Assembly: GCA_018267575.1 (NCBI GenBank) | Contig: JAFDYF010000069.1 | Span: forward strand, 124,001-188,000 | DNA length: 64,000 nt | Direction: 5' to 3' | Source: Bacteroidota bacterium | GTDB taxonomy: Bacteria; Bacteroidota; Bacteroidia; Chitinophagales; Chitinophagaceae | The notes under the pieces: model-generated | The model's database searches: none | Told to the model about the DNA's origin: nothing | What the model saw: only the letters and a program-made list of their open reading frames with translations | Shown: in pieces, positions 52,024 to 61,083 of the stretch | Numbering within the stretch: the first letter of the stretch is position 1 | Layout of the letters: each line of letters opens with the position of its first letter | Program-made: the position numbers and the translations under genes

Positions 52024-53115
52024 ATGGCTGACGCACCTAAGTTATTTAAAGTTACTATCGACAATATCTCCATTGAAGTGGAGCCGGGTACCTCTATTCT
52101 TCAAGCAGCAAGAATGATTGGTGGGGATGTAACGCCGCCTGCTATGTGCTATTATAGCAAACTCAAGGGCAGTGGTGGCAAATGCCGCACCTGTTTAGTG
52201 GAAGTGGCTGCAGGTTCTACTGCAGACCCCAGGCCCATGCCCAAGTTGGTAGCTAGTTGCCGTACCAATGTAATGGACGGTATGATTGTGAAAAACATTA
52301 CCAGTGAGAAAGTAATCGATGCGCGTAATGGAGTGGTGGAATTTCTGTTGATCAACCATCCGCTCGATTGCCCAATCTGCGATCAAGCTGGTGAATGTCA
52401 TTTGCAAGATTTGAGCTATGAGCATGGCAAAGAAGGCACTCGCTATGAATTCCCTAAAAGAGTTTTTGAAAAGCACGATATTGGTCCTTATATCCAACTT
52501 CACATGACACGATGCATACTCTGTTATCGTTGTGTGTTTTTGGCGGATCAACTAACAGACAAAAGGGAACATGGGGTGTTGGATAGGGGTGACCATTCAG
52601 AAATCGCTACCTATATCCATCAAGCCTTGGATCATGAGTTTATTGGTAATGTGATTGATGTTTGCCCAGTGGGTGCGTTGACTGATAAAACTTTCCGTTT
52701 CAAGAACCGTGTTTGGTTTTTGAAACCAGAAGATGCGCACCGCGAATGCTCTAACCCGAATTGCTGTGGTAAAGCTGTTTTATGGTACCGTGGTGATGAA
52801 GTGTACAGGGTCACTGCAAGAAAGGATCAATGGGGTGAGGTGGAAGGATGGATCTGCAATGAATGCCGTTTCGAGAAAAAGAAAACTTCCGATTGGGTGA
52901 TTGAAGGCCCAACAAAGGTTAACCGCCACTCTGTGATTTCGCAAGGTCATTATGTGGGGGTGCAAAAACCACCGGAAGTATTATATGAGGTGCTGGATGG
53001 TCGCAAACCAAAATTGTTGATGAATATCCATGATGTGAGTGAAGTGAATGAACCGGGTATTGATTTGTCCTCGATCCAAGGACCGGCACATTCCACTGAC
53101 TTTGATAAAGGTTGA
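52024..53115 (+). CDS. nuoG: NADH-quinone oxidoreductase subunit G, short form
   Basis: 363 aa, much shorter than the 680-900 aa of typical NuoG. All electron-path clusters are present: N1b (AMCYYSKLKGSGGKCRTCLVEV, SCRT), N5 (HPLDCPICDQAGEC), N4 (RCILCYRCV with the distant CPVGAL). A further Cys group (ECSNPNCC and WICNEC) suggests N7 or its remnant. The molybdopterin-like domain is missing after about residue 300. The short form is usual in Bacteroidota. Its stop codon falls in an octamer array. Confidence 0.93.
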   Translation: MADAPKLFKVTIDNISIEVEPGTSILQAARMIGGDVTPPAMCYYSKLKGSGGKCRTCLVEVAAGSTADPRPMPKLVASCRTNVMDGMIVKNITSEKVIDARNGVVEFLLINHPLDCPICDQAGECHLQDLSYEHGKEGTRYEFPKRVFEKHDIGPYIQLHMTRCILCYRCVFLADQLTDKREHGVLDRGDHSEIATYIHQALDHEFIGNVIDVCPVGALTDKTFRFKNRVWFLKPEDAHRECSNPNCCGKAVLWYRGDEVYRVTARKDQWGEVEGWICNECRFEKKKTSDWVIEGPTKVNRHSVISQGHYVGVQKPPEVLYEVLDGRKPKLLMNIHDVSEVNEPGIDLSSIQGPAHSTDFDKG

Positions 53116-53149
53116 TAAGTTAATTAGTTGAAGGGTTGATAGGTTGGGG
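53110..53149. repeat. Five-unit octamer array containing the nuoG stop codon
   Basis: Units ggttgata, agttaatt, agttgaag, ggttgata, ggttgggg in 8-nt register. The TGA stop at 53113-53115 is inside the first unit. Confidence 0.85.
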
Positions 53150-53158
53150 CCTTGAACT

Positions 53159-53186
53159 TTCACCATTCACTATTGACCATTCACCC
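53159..53186. repeat. Four-unit heptamer array between nuoG and nuoH
   Basis: Units ttcacca, ttcacta, ttgacca, ttcaccc, following the octamer array by 9 bp. The octamer-then-heptamer order is the same as between nuoD and nuoE. Confidence 0.87.
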
Positions 53187-53220
53187 AAAAGATATAAAGC
53201 TGACTACATAATTTTATAAA

Positions 53221-54294
53221 ATGGCTTCATTATTACTTTCTGTTGATTGGGCATTAATTCTGGAAAAATGTATTTTGATTGCGGTCATTATCAGTCTGTC
53301 GTTGGTGGTAGCCATGTATGAGACTTGGGCAGAGCGAAAAGTTGCGGCCGTAATGCAGGATAGGCGTGGCCCAAACCGTGCAGGGATTTTCGGGATCCTA
53401 CAGCCACTGGCTGATGGTTTGAAATTGTTTATGAAGGAAGAAATTATCCCAAACCTGTCAAATAAATTTTTGTTTGTGCTGGGTCCTGGGCTGGCCATGC
53501 TCACGGCAATGATGACGAGTGCCATTATCCCTTGGAGCAGCCATCTGGATATTAAGGGTAGGATTGTTTCTTTACAGATTGCGGATATCAATATCGGCAT
53601 CCTTTATGTTTTTGGTGTAGTAAGTATGGGGGTTTATGGGATCATGATTGGTGGATGGGCTTCCAATAATAAATTTTCACTGTTGGCTGCCATCCGTGGT
53701 GCATCGCAGATCATTTCTTATGAACTGGCAATGGGACTTTCTTTCATTGCATTGTTGATGCTGACCGGTACATTAAGTCTGGGTACCATTGTTACCCAAC
53801 AACAAGACCATCTCTGGAATATCGTGTACCAGCCACTTGGCTTTTTCATCTTCCTGATTTGTGCTTTTGCTGAATGTAACCGAACCCCTTTCGATTTGTC
53901 TGAAGCGGAGAACGAGTTGAATTTCGGTTACCATCAGGAATATTCCTCGATGAAATTGGGCTTTTATCTGTTCTCTGAATATGTGAACATGTTTATCAGC
54001 AGTGCAGTGATGGCGACTTTGTTTTTCGGCGGTTATGATATTCCGTTTGTGAACGATATATCTTTTGGTCAAGCACATGGGCAAAACTTGCTGGCATTAT
54101 TGCAGGGCTTAAGCCTATTTCTGAAAATTGCTGTCTTTATTTTCTTTTTTATGTGGGTTCGGTGGACCATTCCAAGGTTCCGTTATGACCAATTAATGCG
54201 ACTTGGTTGGAGAATATTGATCCCCCTAGCCCTAATCAATATGGTGGCAACAGGTTTTCTGGTGCTGTTAAAAGCACATAACTGGCATTTTTAA
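53221..54294 (+). CDS. nuoH: NADH-quinone oxidoreductase subunit H
   Basis: 357 aa, eight or so transmembrane helices, the membrane subunit that joins the arms and forms the quinone chamber. Signatures: YETWAERKVAAVMQDRRGPNRAG, LQPLADGLKLFMKEEI, and CAFAECNRTPFDLSEAENELNFGYHQEYSSM-type acidic loop (read in two parts). Last conserved part is FMWVRWTIPRFRYDQLMRLGW. Starts after the repeat-filled gap. Confidence 0.97.
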   Translation: MASLLLSVDWALILEKCILIAVIISLSLVVAMYETWAERKVAAVMQDRRGPNRAGIFGILQPLADGLKLFMKEEIIPNLSNKFLFVLGPGLAMLTAMMTSAIIPWSSHLDIKGRIVSLQIADINIGILYVFGVVSMGVYGIMIGGWASNNKFSLLAAIRGASQIISYELAMGLSFIALLMLTGTLSLGTIVTQQQDHLWNIVYQPLGFFIFLICAFAECNRTPFDLSEAENELNFGYHQEYSSMKLGFYLFSEYVNMFISSAVMATLFFGGYDIPFVNDISFGQAHGQNLLALLQGLSLFLKIAVFIFFFMWVRWTIPRFRYDQLMRLGWRILIPLALINMVATGFLVLLKAHNWHF

Positions 54295-54352
54295 TTGGCA
54301 GGTTGCTGCTATAAAAATATTTTTGCAAACGAATGGTAAATAGATATTGAAT

Positions 54353-54886
54353 ATGCAACCATTAACAAGTAGGTCAAAAACAGTTGAGCGTAAGCCCATG
54401 ACGATGTGGGAAAAGATGTACGTTCCGGCGATTGCCAAAGGAATGTCCATTACATTTGGCCATATGTTCAAAAAGAAACCCACCGTGAACTATCCGGAAA
54501 AAACAAGACCGTTTAGTCCAGTGTTCCGTGGTTTGCATGTATTGAACCGGGATGAAGAAGGACGTGAAAGATGCACCGCTTGCGGTTTGTGCGCAGTGGC
54601 CTGCCCAGCAGAAGCGATTACCATGGATGCAGCAGAACGTTTGCCCGGAGAAGAAAATTTGTACCGGGAAGAAAAATATGCGGCCAAATACGAGATCAAT
54701 ATGCTCCGCTGTATTTTTTGTGGATTGTGCGAAGAAGCTTGCCCCAAGGACGCGATTTATTTATCGGAAACTTTTGCACCATCCAATTATGGGCGTTCAA
54801 AGTTTATTTATGGTAAGGAGGAATTGTTGATACCGAACCCGAAAACACAACCCGAAGAGTTTGCTAAAGCAAAAGGGAATAAATAA
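54353..54886 (+). CDS. nuoI: NADH-quinone oxidoreductase subunit I
   Basis: 177 aa from ATG 54353; a TTG at 54347 adds two residues. Carries clusters N6a and N6b: CTACGLCAVACPAEAI and CIFCGLCEEACPKDAI, both CxxCxxCxxxCP. The N-terminal amphipathic region (MWEKMYVPAIAKGMSITFGHMF) anchors to the membrane arm. 58 bp after nuoH. Confidence 0.97.
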   Translation: MQPLTSRSKTVERKPMTMWEKMYVPAIAKGMSITFGHMFKKKPTVNYPEKTRPFSPVFRGLHVLNRDEEGRERCTACGLCAVACPAEAITMDAAERLPGEENLYREEKYAAKYEINMLRCIFCGLCEEACPKDAIYLSETFAPSNYGRSKFIYGKEELLIPNPKTQPEEFAKAKGNK

Positions 54887-54981
54887 TATATCGTTTATTG
54901 CTTCAGCTTAAAAAGAAGTGAATTGAAAAGCTGGAGCATTTTGAAATCGTAAACCCAAAATCGTAACATCGTAAATTGCTA

Positions 54982-55482
54982 ATGAGTACTACACAAATCC
55001 TTTTTTGGTTTTTAAGTGTCCTGGCGATTTTTAGTGCCATTATGGTAGTGGCCAGCAAAAACCCCATTCATAGTGTGCTTTGGCTGATTGCCGTTTTCTT
55101 TGCGATTTCCGGTCACTATATTTTACTCAATGCCCAGTTTCTGGCTATTGTTAATCTGATTGTATATGCTGGTGCCATCATGGTACTTTTTCTATTTGTG
55201 ATCATGCTCATGAACATGAATGCAGATACCGAGCCACAAAAAAACAAATGGCTCAAGATTGCTGGTGTGATTGCCGGAGGTTCCTTATTGTTGGTTTTTG
55301 TGGCCGCATTGAAAAATGCCGATTTGAAAAATCAGCTAGCACAGGTGAATCATGGGGATATTGGTTTGATCAGCAATCTGGGTATGGAATTGTTTCATAA
55401 TTATGTGGTGCCCTTCGAGATTAGCAGTGTGCTATTCTTGAGTGCCATGGTGGGAGCTGTGGTGATAGGGAAGAAAGAGTAG
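54982..55482 (+). CDS. nuoJ: NADH-quinone oxidoreductase subunit J
   Basis: 166 aa from ATG 54982, five transmembrane helices. NuoJ landmarks: KNPIHSVLWLIAVFFAISGHYILLNAQFLAIV, then LIVYAGAIMVLFLFVIMLMN, which contains the bulge helix. A TTG at 54976 adds two residues. Followed by a heptamer array before nuoK. Confidence 0.95.
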   Translation: MSTTQILFWFLSVLAIFSAIMVVASKNPIHSVLWLIAVFFAISGHYILLNAQFLAIVNLIVYAGAIMVLFLFVIMLMNMNADTEPQKNKWLKIAGVIAGGSLLLVFVAALKNADLKNQLAQVNHGDIGLISNLGMELFHNYVVPFEISSVLFLSAMVGAVVIGKKE

Positions 55483-55493
55483 GGGGCGTAAGT

Positions 55494-55528
55494 AATTGGG
55501 AGTTTGGAATTAGGGATTTGGATTGGGA
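55494..55528. repeat. Five-unit heptamer array (AATTGGG/AGTTTGG) between nuoJ and nuoK
   Basis: Units aattggg, agtttgg, aattagg, gatttgg, attggga, starting 12 bp after the nuoJ stop. The last unit is out of exact match. Same unit type and same prefix as 47920-47940. Confidence 0.75.
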
Positions 55529-55572
55529 ATTTATATTTTTTCATCAAATTAATAAACCCTTTGGGGTTGGGT

Positions 55573-55902
55573 ATGCCAATCAATTATTACATTTTTTTAG
55601 CGGTTGCATTGTTTTGCATCGGGGTGGCAGGGGTACTTACGCGTAGGAACGCGATTATCATTTTTATGTGCATTGAGCTCATGCTGAATGCCGTGAACCT
55701 TTTGCTAGTGGCATTTTCAAAAATGCACCATTTGGCATTGGCTGCCAGCAATGCGACGGCCGGGATTAATGGACAAATTTTTGTTTTCTTTATCATGGTG
55801 GTAGCGGCAGCGGAAGTGAGTGTGGGGTTGGCCATTATTGTAATGATGTATAGAAACACACATTCGGTGGATGTGAATTTCTTAAATAGATTGAAAAACT
55901 AA
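55573..55902 (+). CDS. nuoK: NADH-quinone oxidoreductase subunit K
   Basis: 109 aa from ATG 55573 ([17 protein letters not shown]). The frame is open back to 55504 but that would include the repeat array and 23 extra residues. Three transmembrane helices; [25 protein letters not shown] holds the conserved membrane Glu pair of the proton channel. Confidence 0.96.
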   Translation: MPINYYIFLAVALFCIGVAGVLTRRNAIIIFMCIELMLNAVNLLLVAFSKMHHLALAASNATAGINGQIFVFFIMVVAAAEVSVGLAIIVMMYRNTHSVDVNFLNRLKN

Positions 55903-55984
55903 ATCACGCTGAACGCAAAAAGCTCAGCCGGCATCAACGAATGCCTGTCGCTTTTTGCAAGATGCGTTTAGCTTTAATAAAAAT

Positions 55985-57880
55985 ATGAGCAAACTCGTTT
56001 ACTTAGTTCCCTTGTTTCCGCTAGCTGGATTTCTGATCAATGGTTTGTTGCGGAAAAAATTATCCAAATCCGTGATTGGCATCATTGGCTGTGGAACTGT
56101 GCTTGCGTCTTTTATAGTCAGCCTACTGATTTTTACCGAAGTACGCAAGGAAGGTTTTCAACCCGTCCTTGTTAATCTGTTTGATTTTATTCATGTAGGA
56201 GCGCTACAAATTTCATTTGCGTTTCAGGTCGATCAGCTCTCAAGCCTTTTTCTACTCATCATAACGGGGGTTGGCTTTCTTATCCATTTATATTCCACCT
56301 CCTATATGCACGATGAGGAGAACGAACATTATGCCAGATATTTTTCATATCTGAATCTGTTTGTATTCTCCATGTTGATCTTGGTACTGGGTGCCAATTT
56401 TGTTATCCTATTCATTGGCTGGGAAGGAGTGGGTCTATGTTCTTATCTATTGATTGGTTTCTGGTTCAAGAATATTGATTATAGCACGGCGGCAAAAAAG
56501 GCATTTATAATGAACCGCATTGGCGATTTTGGTTTTTTGATTGCCATTTTCTGGATGATCAGCAAATTCGGTTCAGTTGAATTTACGGAGGTTTTCGCCA
56601 AAAGTTCCTCTACTTCTGTAGCGGTACTTACAGGCATAACCTTATTATTGTTTGTGGGTGCAACGGGTAAATCCGCTCAGATCCCTTTATATACTTGGCT
56701 TCCCGATGCGATGGCGGGTCCAACACCTGTTTCAGCATTGATCCATGCGGCCACGATGGTTACAGCCGGTGTGTATATGGTAGCCCGGAGCAATATCATG
56801 TACACTTTGTCCCCAATAACCCAAACGGTAGTGGCTATTGTGGGATTGGCTACCGCAACTTTTGCAGCGACGATTGCCCTTAAACAAAATGATATTAAAA
56901 AAGTGTTGGCTTACTCCACGGTCAGCCAATTGGGTTATATGTTTTTGGGATTGGGTGTGGGTGCTTATACAGGTGCTGTGTTTCATGTAATGACGCATGC
57001 TTTCTTTAAAGCATTGTTGTTTCTTGGGGCAGGCTCTATCATTCATGCCTTGCATGAACAGGATATCCGCAAAATGGGTGGTATGAAAAAATTGATGCCC
57101 ATTACTCATATTACTTTTTTATTGGCTTGTTTTGCCATTGCAGGGATACCGCCCTTTTCTGGTTTCTTTTCAAAAGATGAGATTTTGGCAGCAGCTTATG
57201 AAAAGAATCCCGTGTATTATATTGTAGGAGTTCTTACTGCCTTGATGACGGCTGTATATATGTTCCGGCTCTATGCAACCACTTTTCTTGGGAAATTCCG
57301 AGGCACGGAAGAACAGAAGCATCACGTGCACGAAAGCCCATCGGCGATAACGATTCCTTTGATTATTTTGGCAATACTTGCTGTAGTAGCAGGGTTTATA
57401 GGAATCCCCGAAGTTTTTGCAAACGATTCACATTGGTTGCAACATTTTTTATCACCCATTTTTGCCGCCTCAGAAAAAGCCCATCCAACTCCCGTGGCCG
57501 CAAAAAGTACAGAGTGGATGCTGATGGCAGTTTCTGTGATTGCTGCAGCAATTGGGGTTATCTATGCCTGGGCCAGGTTTAGCAAAAAACCCGAATTGGG
57601 AGAGCCTCAGGGCTTTGGAAAAATACTTGCCAACAAATGGTATGTGGATGAGTTTTATGATACGATCATTGTAAAACCACTGAATGCATTTGCCAATTTT
57701 CTGAATGAGGTAGTGGAGAAATCTATCATTGATTGGCTGGTGAATGGGGTTGGCAGAACCGTTCAATACAGCAGTAGACAGATTAGGCTTTTGCAAAGTG
57801 GCCAGGTGGGCGGTTATATATTACTGATGGTTATTAGTCTGGTAATCTTATTCTTGGTAGAGATTTTTGTAAAAAAATAA
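55985..57880 (+). CDS. nuoL: NADH-quinone oxidoreductase subunit L
   Basis: 631 aa from ATG 55985; the frame is open to 55955 but the ten extra residues fit nothing. Antiporter-like subunit with about 16 helices and the lateral helix. Landmarks: FVILFIGWEGVGLCSYLLIGFW, TGKSAQIPLYTWLPDAMAGPTPVSALIHAATM (read in pieces), and KVLAYSTVSQLGYM. The C-terminal helix HL is present (VGGYILLMVISLVILFLVEIF). Confidence 0.96.
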   Translation: MSKLVYLVPLFPLAGFLINGLLRKKLSKSVIGIIGCGTVLASFIVSLLIFTEVRKEGFQPVLVNLFDFIHVGALQISFAFQVDQLSSLFLLIITGVGFLIHLYSTSYMHDEENEHYARYFSYLNLFVFSMLILVLGANFVILFIGWEGVGLCSYLLIGFWFKNIDYSTAAKKAFIMNRIGDFGFLIAIFWMISKFGSVEFTEVFAKSSSTSVAVLTGITLLLFVGATGKSAQIPLYTWLPDAMAGPTPVSALIHAATMVTAGVYMVARSNIMYTLSPITQTVVAIVGLATATFAATIALKQNDIKKVLAYSTVSQLGYMFLGLGVGAYTGAVFHVMTHAFFKALLFLGAGSIIHALHEQDIRKMGGMKKLMPITHITFLLACFAIAGIPPFSGFFSKDEILAAAYEKNPVYYIVGVLTALMTAVYMFRLYATTFLGKFRGTEEQKHHVHESPSAITIPLIILAILAVVAGFIGIPEVFANDSHWLQHFLSPIFAASEKAHPTPVAAKSTEWMLMAVSVIAAAIGVIYAWARFSKKPELGEPQGFGKILANKWYVDEFYDTIIVKPLNAFANFLNEVVEKSIIDWLVNGVGRTVQYSSRQIRLLQSGQVGGYILLMVISLVILFLVEIFVKK

Positions 57881-57909
57881 TTTAGTAAGAAAGAATTAGA
57901 ATTATACAC

Positions 57910-59379
57910 ATGATCCCTGTTTTACTGATAGCGATTCCTTTACTGAGTGGATTGATTGGCTTTGCCATCAAGAATAGCAATAGTGCGAAAAACTGGTCGC
58001 TCTTCACTGCCATTATCACGTTGGCTGTTGCCGTATATGGATTGACCCTGGATAAAAAAGCGCCTGGATTACAATTTGATGCGGAATGGATCTTTGCTTT
58101 GGGAAGCCGCTTTTCATTGGCATTGGATGGTCTTTCACAACTATTGACCTTGCTTACTGCCATTTCTTTTCCCGTTATTTTAATCGCTACCTACAATACC
58201 AGTTACAAGAACGCTAAGAATTTTTATGCATTGATGATGCTTTCGATGGCCGGCATCATGGGTGTTTTTTTGGCGACTGACGCATTGCTTTTCTATTTTT
58301 TCTGGGAGCTGGCCTTGATACCGGTCTATTTCCTCTGCTCACAATGGGGAGGTGAGAAAAGGATAGCAGCCACATTCAAATTCTTCATCTATACTTTTAT
58401 AGGCTCATTGTTGATGTTGGTTGGCATAATCTATTTATACCTACATACAGCGAACCACTCTTTTGCATTAAAAGATTTTTATGGACTACATGCGACCATT
58501 GCCCCGAAAGATCAGGCTTGGCTGTTTTGGTTGTTCTTTATTGCCTTTGCTATTAAGATGCCCATTTTCCCTTTCCATACCTGGCAACCGGATACTTATG
58601 AGCAGTCACCCGCTGCGGTTACGATGGTGCTAAGCGGTATCATGGTAAAGATGGGACTGTTTGGTCTCCTGCGCTGGCTTGGACCTATTTTACCAATGGG
58701 CACTTGGGTTTGGGGCGATACCGCTTCTGGACTTTGTATTATTGGGATGATTTACGCTTCCTTGGTTGCTATGCGCCAGGATGATCTGAAACGTTTGGTG
58801 GCCTATTCGTCCATTGCACATATTGGTCTGATGTGTTTGGCAATTTTTGCTACCACGGAGATTGCCTTGCAGGGCGTGATGATCCAAATGTTCAACCATG
58901 GAATCAATATCATCGCTCTATGGATAGTCGTGGATTTGATTGAGCGGCAAATGGGTACCAGAAAAATTTCAGAGTTAGGCGGACTAGCAAAAAAAGCACC
59001 TGCGCTGGCTATACTATTGATGATTGTTGCCTTGGCGAATATAGCTTTGCCACTGACTAATGCTTTTGTTGGCGAGCTGTTGATGTTCAGTGGTATCTAT
59101 AGTTCCGAAGCTACAAAGTATAATGTGGTGTTCACCACTACTGCTGCGGTTTGTGTTATACTATCTGCCATTTATATGCTCAATATGATTCAGAAAGTTT
59201 TCTTTGGCGAAACGAATGCGCTTACGGAAAAGGCAATGGATATCAGGTGGAACGAAAAAATAATTCTTGGGGTGGTCGTGGTTCTGATTTTTGTGATAGG
59301 GGTATTTCCCCAGCCGGCTTTGGAGTTCACGAAAACAACAGTAGAAATGATTTTGACAAAAATGAATTTTAAAAACTAG
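57910..59379 (+). CDS. nuoM: NADH-quinone oxidoreductase subunit M
   Basis: 489 aa, antiporter-like. The proton-path Glu is in YFFWELALIPVYFL; other marks are KMPIFPFHTWQPDTYEQSPAAVTMVLSGIMVKMG (two parts), LKRLVAYSSIAHIGLMCL and MFNHGINIIALW. It starts 29 bp after nuoL. Confidence 0.96.
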   Translation: MIPVLLIAIPLLSGLIGFAIKNSNSAKNWSLFTAIITLAVAVYGLTLDKKAPGLQFDAEWIFALGSRFSLALDGLSQLLTLLTAISFPVILIATYNTSYKNAKNFYALMMLSMAGIMGVFLATDALLFYFFWELALIPVYFLCSQWGGEKRIAATFKFFIYTFIGSLLMLVGIIYLYLHTANHSFALKDFYGLHATIAPKDQAWLFWLFFIAFAIKMPIFPFHTWQPDTYEQSPAAVTMVLSGIMVKMGLFGLLRWLGPILPMGTWVWGDTASGLCIIGMIYASLVAMRQDDLKRLVAYSSIAHIGLMCLAIFATTEIALQGVMIQMFNHGINIIALWIVVDLIERQMGTRKISELGGLAKKAPALAILLMIVALANIALPLTNAFVGELLMFSGIYSSEATKYNVVFTTTAAVCVILSAIYMLNMIQKVFFGETNALTEKAMDIRWNEKIILGVVVVLIFVIGVFPQPALEFTKTTVEMILTKMNFKN

Positions 59380-59397
59380 AGCTAGATCTAAGAATAT

Positions 59398-60798
59398 ATG
59401 AACGCAATCATTTTTTCAGCAATTTGGGGTGTGGTGATGATGTTTAGCAGTGCATTTTTAAAAAACAAAAATGCCATCCGCCTTCTTGCCATTACAGGGG
59501 CTGCTTTGCTGCTGGCACTGAATATACTGGAGCTTTATCAGGCTTCGCAGGGCGTTCATTTTCTGAGCATCGATACCAAAGGGATGTTGGCATTTGAGAC
59601 TTTTGGGATGCTCGCAAATACCGTTGCCTTCGCTTCTACGCTATTGTTTCTCCTCTTTTCTGCAAAAGATATTGAAGAGGTGGGACCCAATTCTGGTGAT
59701 TATTTTGCACTCATATTTTTTGTTTTGTGTGGGGTGGCCTTGGTTACTTCCTATAACAACCTACTGATGTTGTTTATTGGGATTGAGGTATTGTCCATCC
59801 CATTATATATTCTTACTGGTAGCAGCAAAAGAAATTTAAAAGGCAATGAAGCAGCCCTGAAATATTTTTTAATGGGTTCTTTTTCCACTGGTCTTATGCT
59901 TTTGGGAATTGCCTTTTTATATGGGGCAAGTCCAACAGGCTCTTTTTTTATCGATGATATTGGTATTGGGCATGGACCGGTTTCTCCCTTATTTGTGGTA
60001 GGACTGTTGCTATTGATTGCTGCGTTATCTTTTAAGGTTTCAGCAGCCCCCTTCCATTTCTGGACTCCGGATGTGTATGATGGTGCTCCCACTCCTTTTA
60101 CTTCATTTATGGCAACCGTGGTAAAAGGGGCCGCTTTTATTGCTTTTATTCGTTTGTTCGCCGATTCATTTGGCGAGGCTCAGGCACAATGGCAATTGAT
60201 TATTGCGATTATTGCAGCAGCCACTTTGTTCATCGGAAATATTACGGCTGTTTTTCAGCAAAGCGTAAAACGTATGCTCGCTTATTCGAGCATTGCGCAG
60301 GTGGGCTTTATGCTTCTGGCTATTTTAAGTCTGAAGCAAATAGCGCAGGATGGTATTATTTTGTATATCGCTGCCTATAGCTTGGCAACCATTGGCATTT
60401 TTGCAGTACTGGGTAGATTGAAAGACCAGACTTATGAAGGCTTCAACGGACTGGCTAAACAACACCCGGTATTGGCATTCGTTTCAACCATATTCCTTTT
60501 ATCGCTCGCTGGTATACCATTAACCGCTGGCTTCTTTGCGAAATATTATATGCTGACAGCCTTATTACAAACGGGTAAATTTTTATGGCTGGCTATATTC
60601 GCTGTTCTTTGTGCTGCGGTGAGCGTGTATTATTATTTCCGTGTTATACAGGCTATGTATTTTAAGGAAGGGGTAGAACAGGAAATTGATGCTTCTGCTG
60701 GCTTTAAAAACTTGCTGATTATAGATGTGATCCTGATTATCCTGCTTGGAATTTTCCCTCAGGTACTGATTAATGCACTGTCTATACTTTATCTCTAA
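59398..60798 (+). CDS. nuoN: NADH-quinone oxidoreductase subunit N
   Basis: 466 aa, antiporter-like. Signatures: LFIGIEVLSIPLYILTGSSKRN, then KVSAAPFHFWTPDVYDGAPTPFTSFMATVVKGAAFIA (two parts) and KRMLAYSSIAQVGFMLL. Last gene of the nuo operon. No strong terminator was seen directly after it. Confidence 0.96.
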   Translation: MNAIIFSAIWGVVMMFSSAFLKNKNAIRLLAITGAALLLALNILELYQASQGVHFLSIDTKGMLAFETFGMLANTVAFASTLLFLLFSAKDIEEVGPNSGDYFALIFFVLCGVALVTSYNNLLMLFIGIEVLSIPLYILTGSSKRNLKGNEAALKYFLMGSFSTGLMLLGIAFLYGASPTGSFFIDDIGIGHGPVSPLFVVGLLLLIAALSFKVSAAPFHFWTPDVYDGAPTPFTSFMATVVKGAAFIAFIRLFADSFGEAQAQWQLIIAIIAAATLFIGNITAVFQQSVKRMLAYSSIAQVGFMLLAILSLKQIAQDGIILYIAAYSLATIGIFAVLGRLKDQTYEGFNGLAKQHPVLAFVSTIFLLSLAGIPLTAGFFAKYYMLTALLQTGKFLWLAIFAVLCAAVSVYYYFRVIQAMYFKEGVEQEIDASAGFKNLLIIDVILIILLGIFPQVLINALSILYL

Positions 60799-61083
60799 TA
60801 AAGGGCTGATATCCTTTTTCTTCAAAATTATCTTTTCTTGAAAGGATTGCTTAATTTAGGTAAGCAATAGTCCATTTGTTTTCATTCATGTATTGCTAAA
60901 TATCAACAAGCAAGATTGCAGCAATTTTCACTAATAAAATGAGTTATTGTATTGGTCATGGTTTTGGATGTGACAGAACCTGTAATGCCGTGGCAGTAAT
61001 GTTGATTTTTGACTATTAACTAATGACTCTTGACTATTTACTGCTGACTCAACACAATCACCAACCGCCTAAAAAAAGATACG
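60799..61083. other. Gap between nuoN and the SpoIIM-family gene
   Basis: 285 bp with no gene. It begins with a weak stem-like stretch around 60803-60845 (rich in tttctt/aagga) that might end the nuo transcript, but it is not a clear terminator. The right half contains the six-unit heptamer array at 61009-61050. No clear TAnnTTTG box is seen. Confidence 0.5.
61009..61050. repeat. Six-unit heptamer array upstream of the SpoIIM-family gene
   Basis: Units ttgacta, ttaacta, atgactc, ttgacta, tttactg, ctgactc in 7-nt register. Same family as 2151-2220, more degenerate. Confidence 0.85.

Noticed and set aside
52024..53115. Frameshift or truncation error in nuoG
   Set aside because: The downstream sequence in all frames shows no molybdopterin-domain remains, nuoH follows at once, and short NuoG is usual in Bacteroidota.
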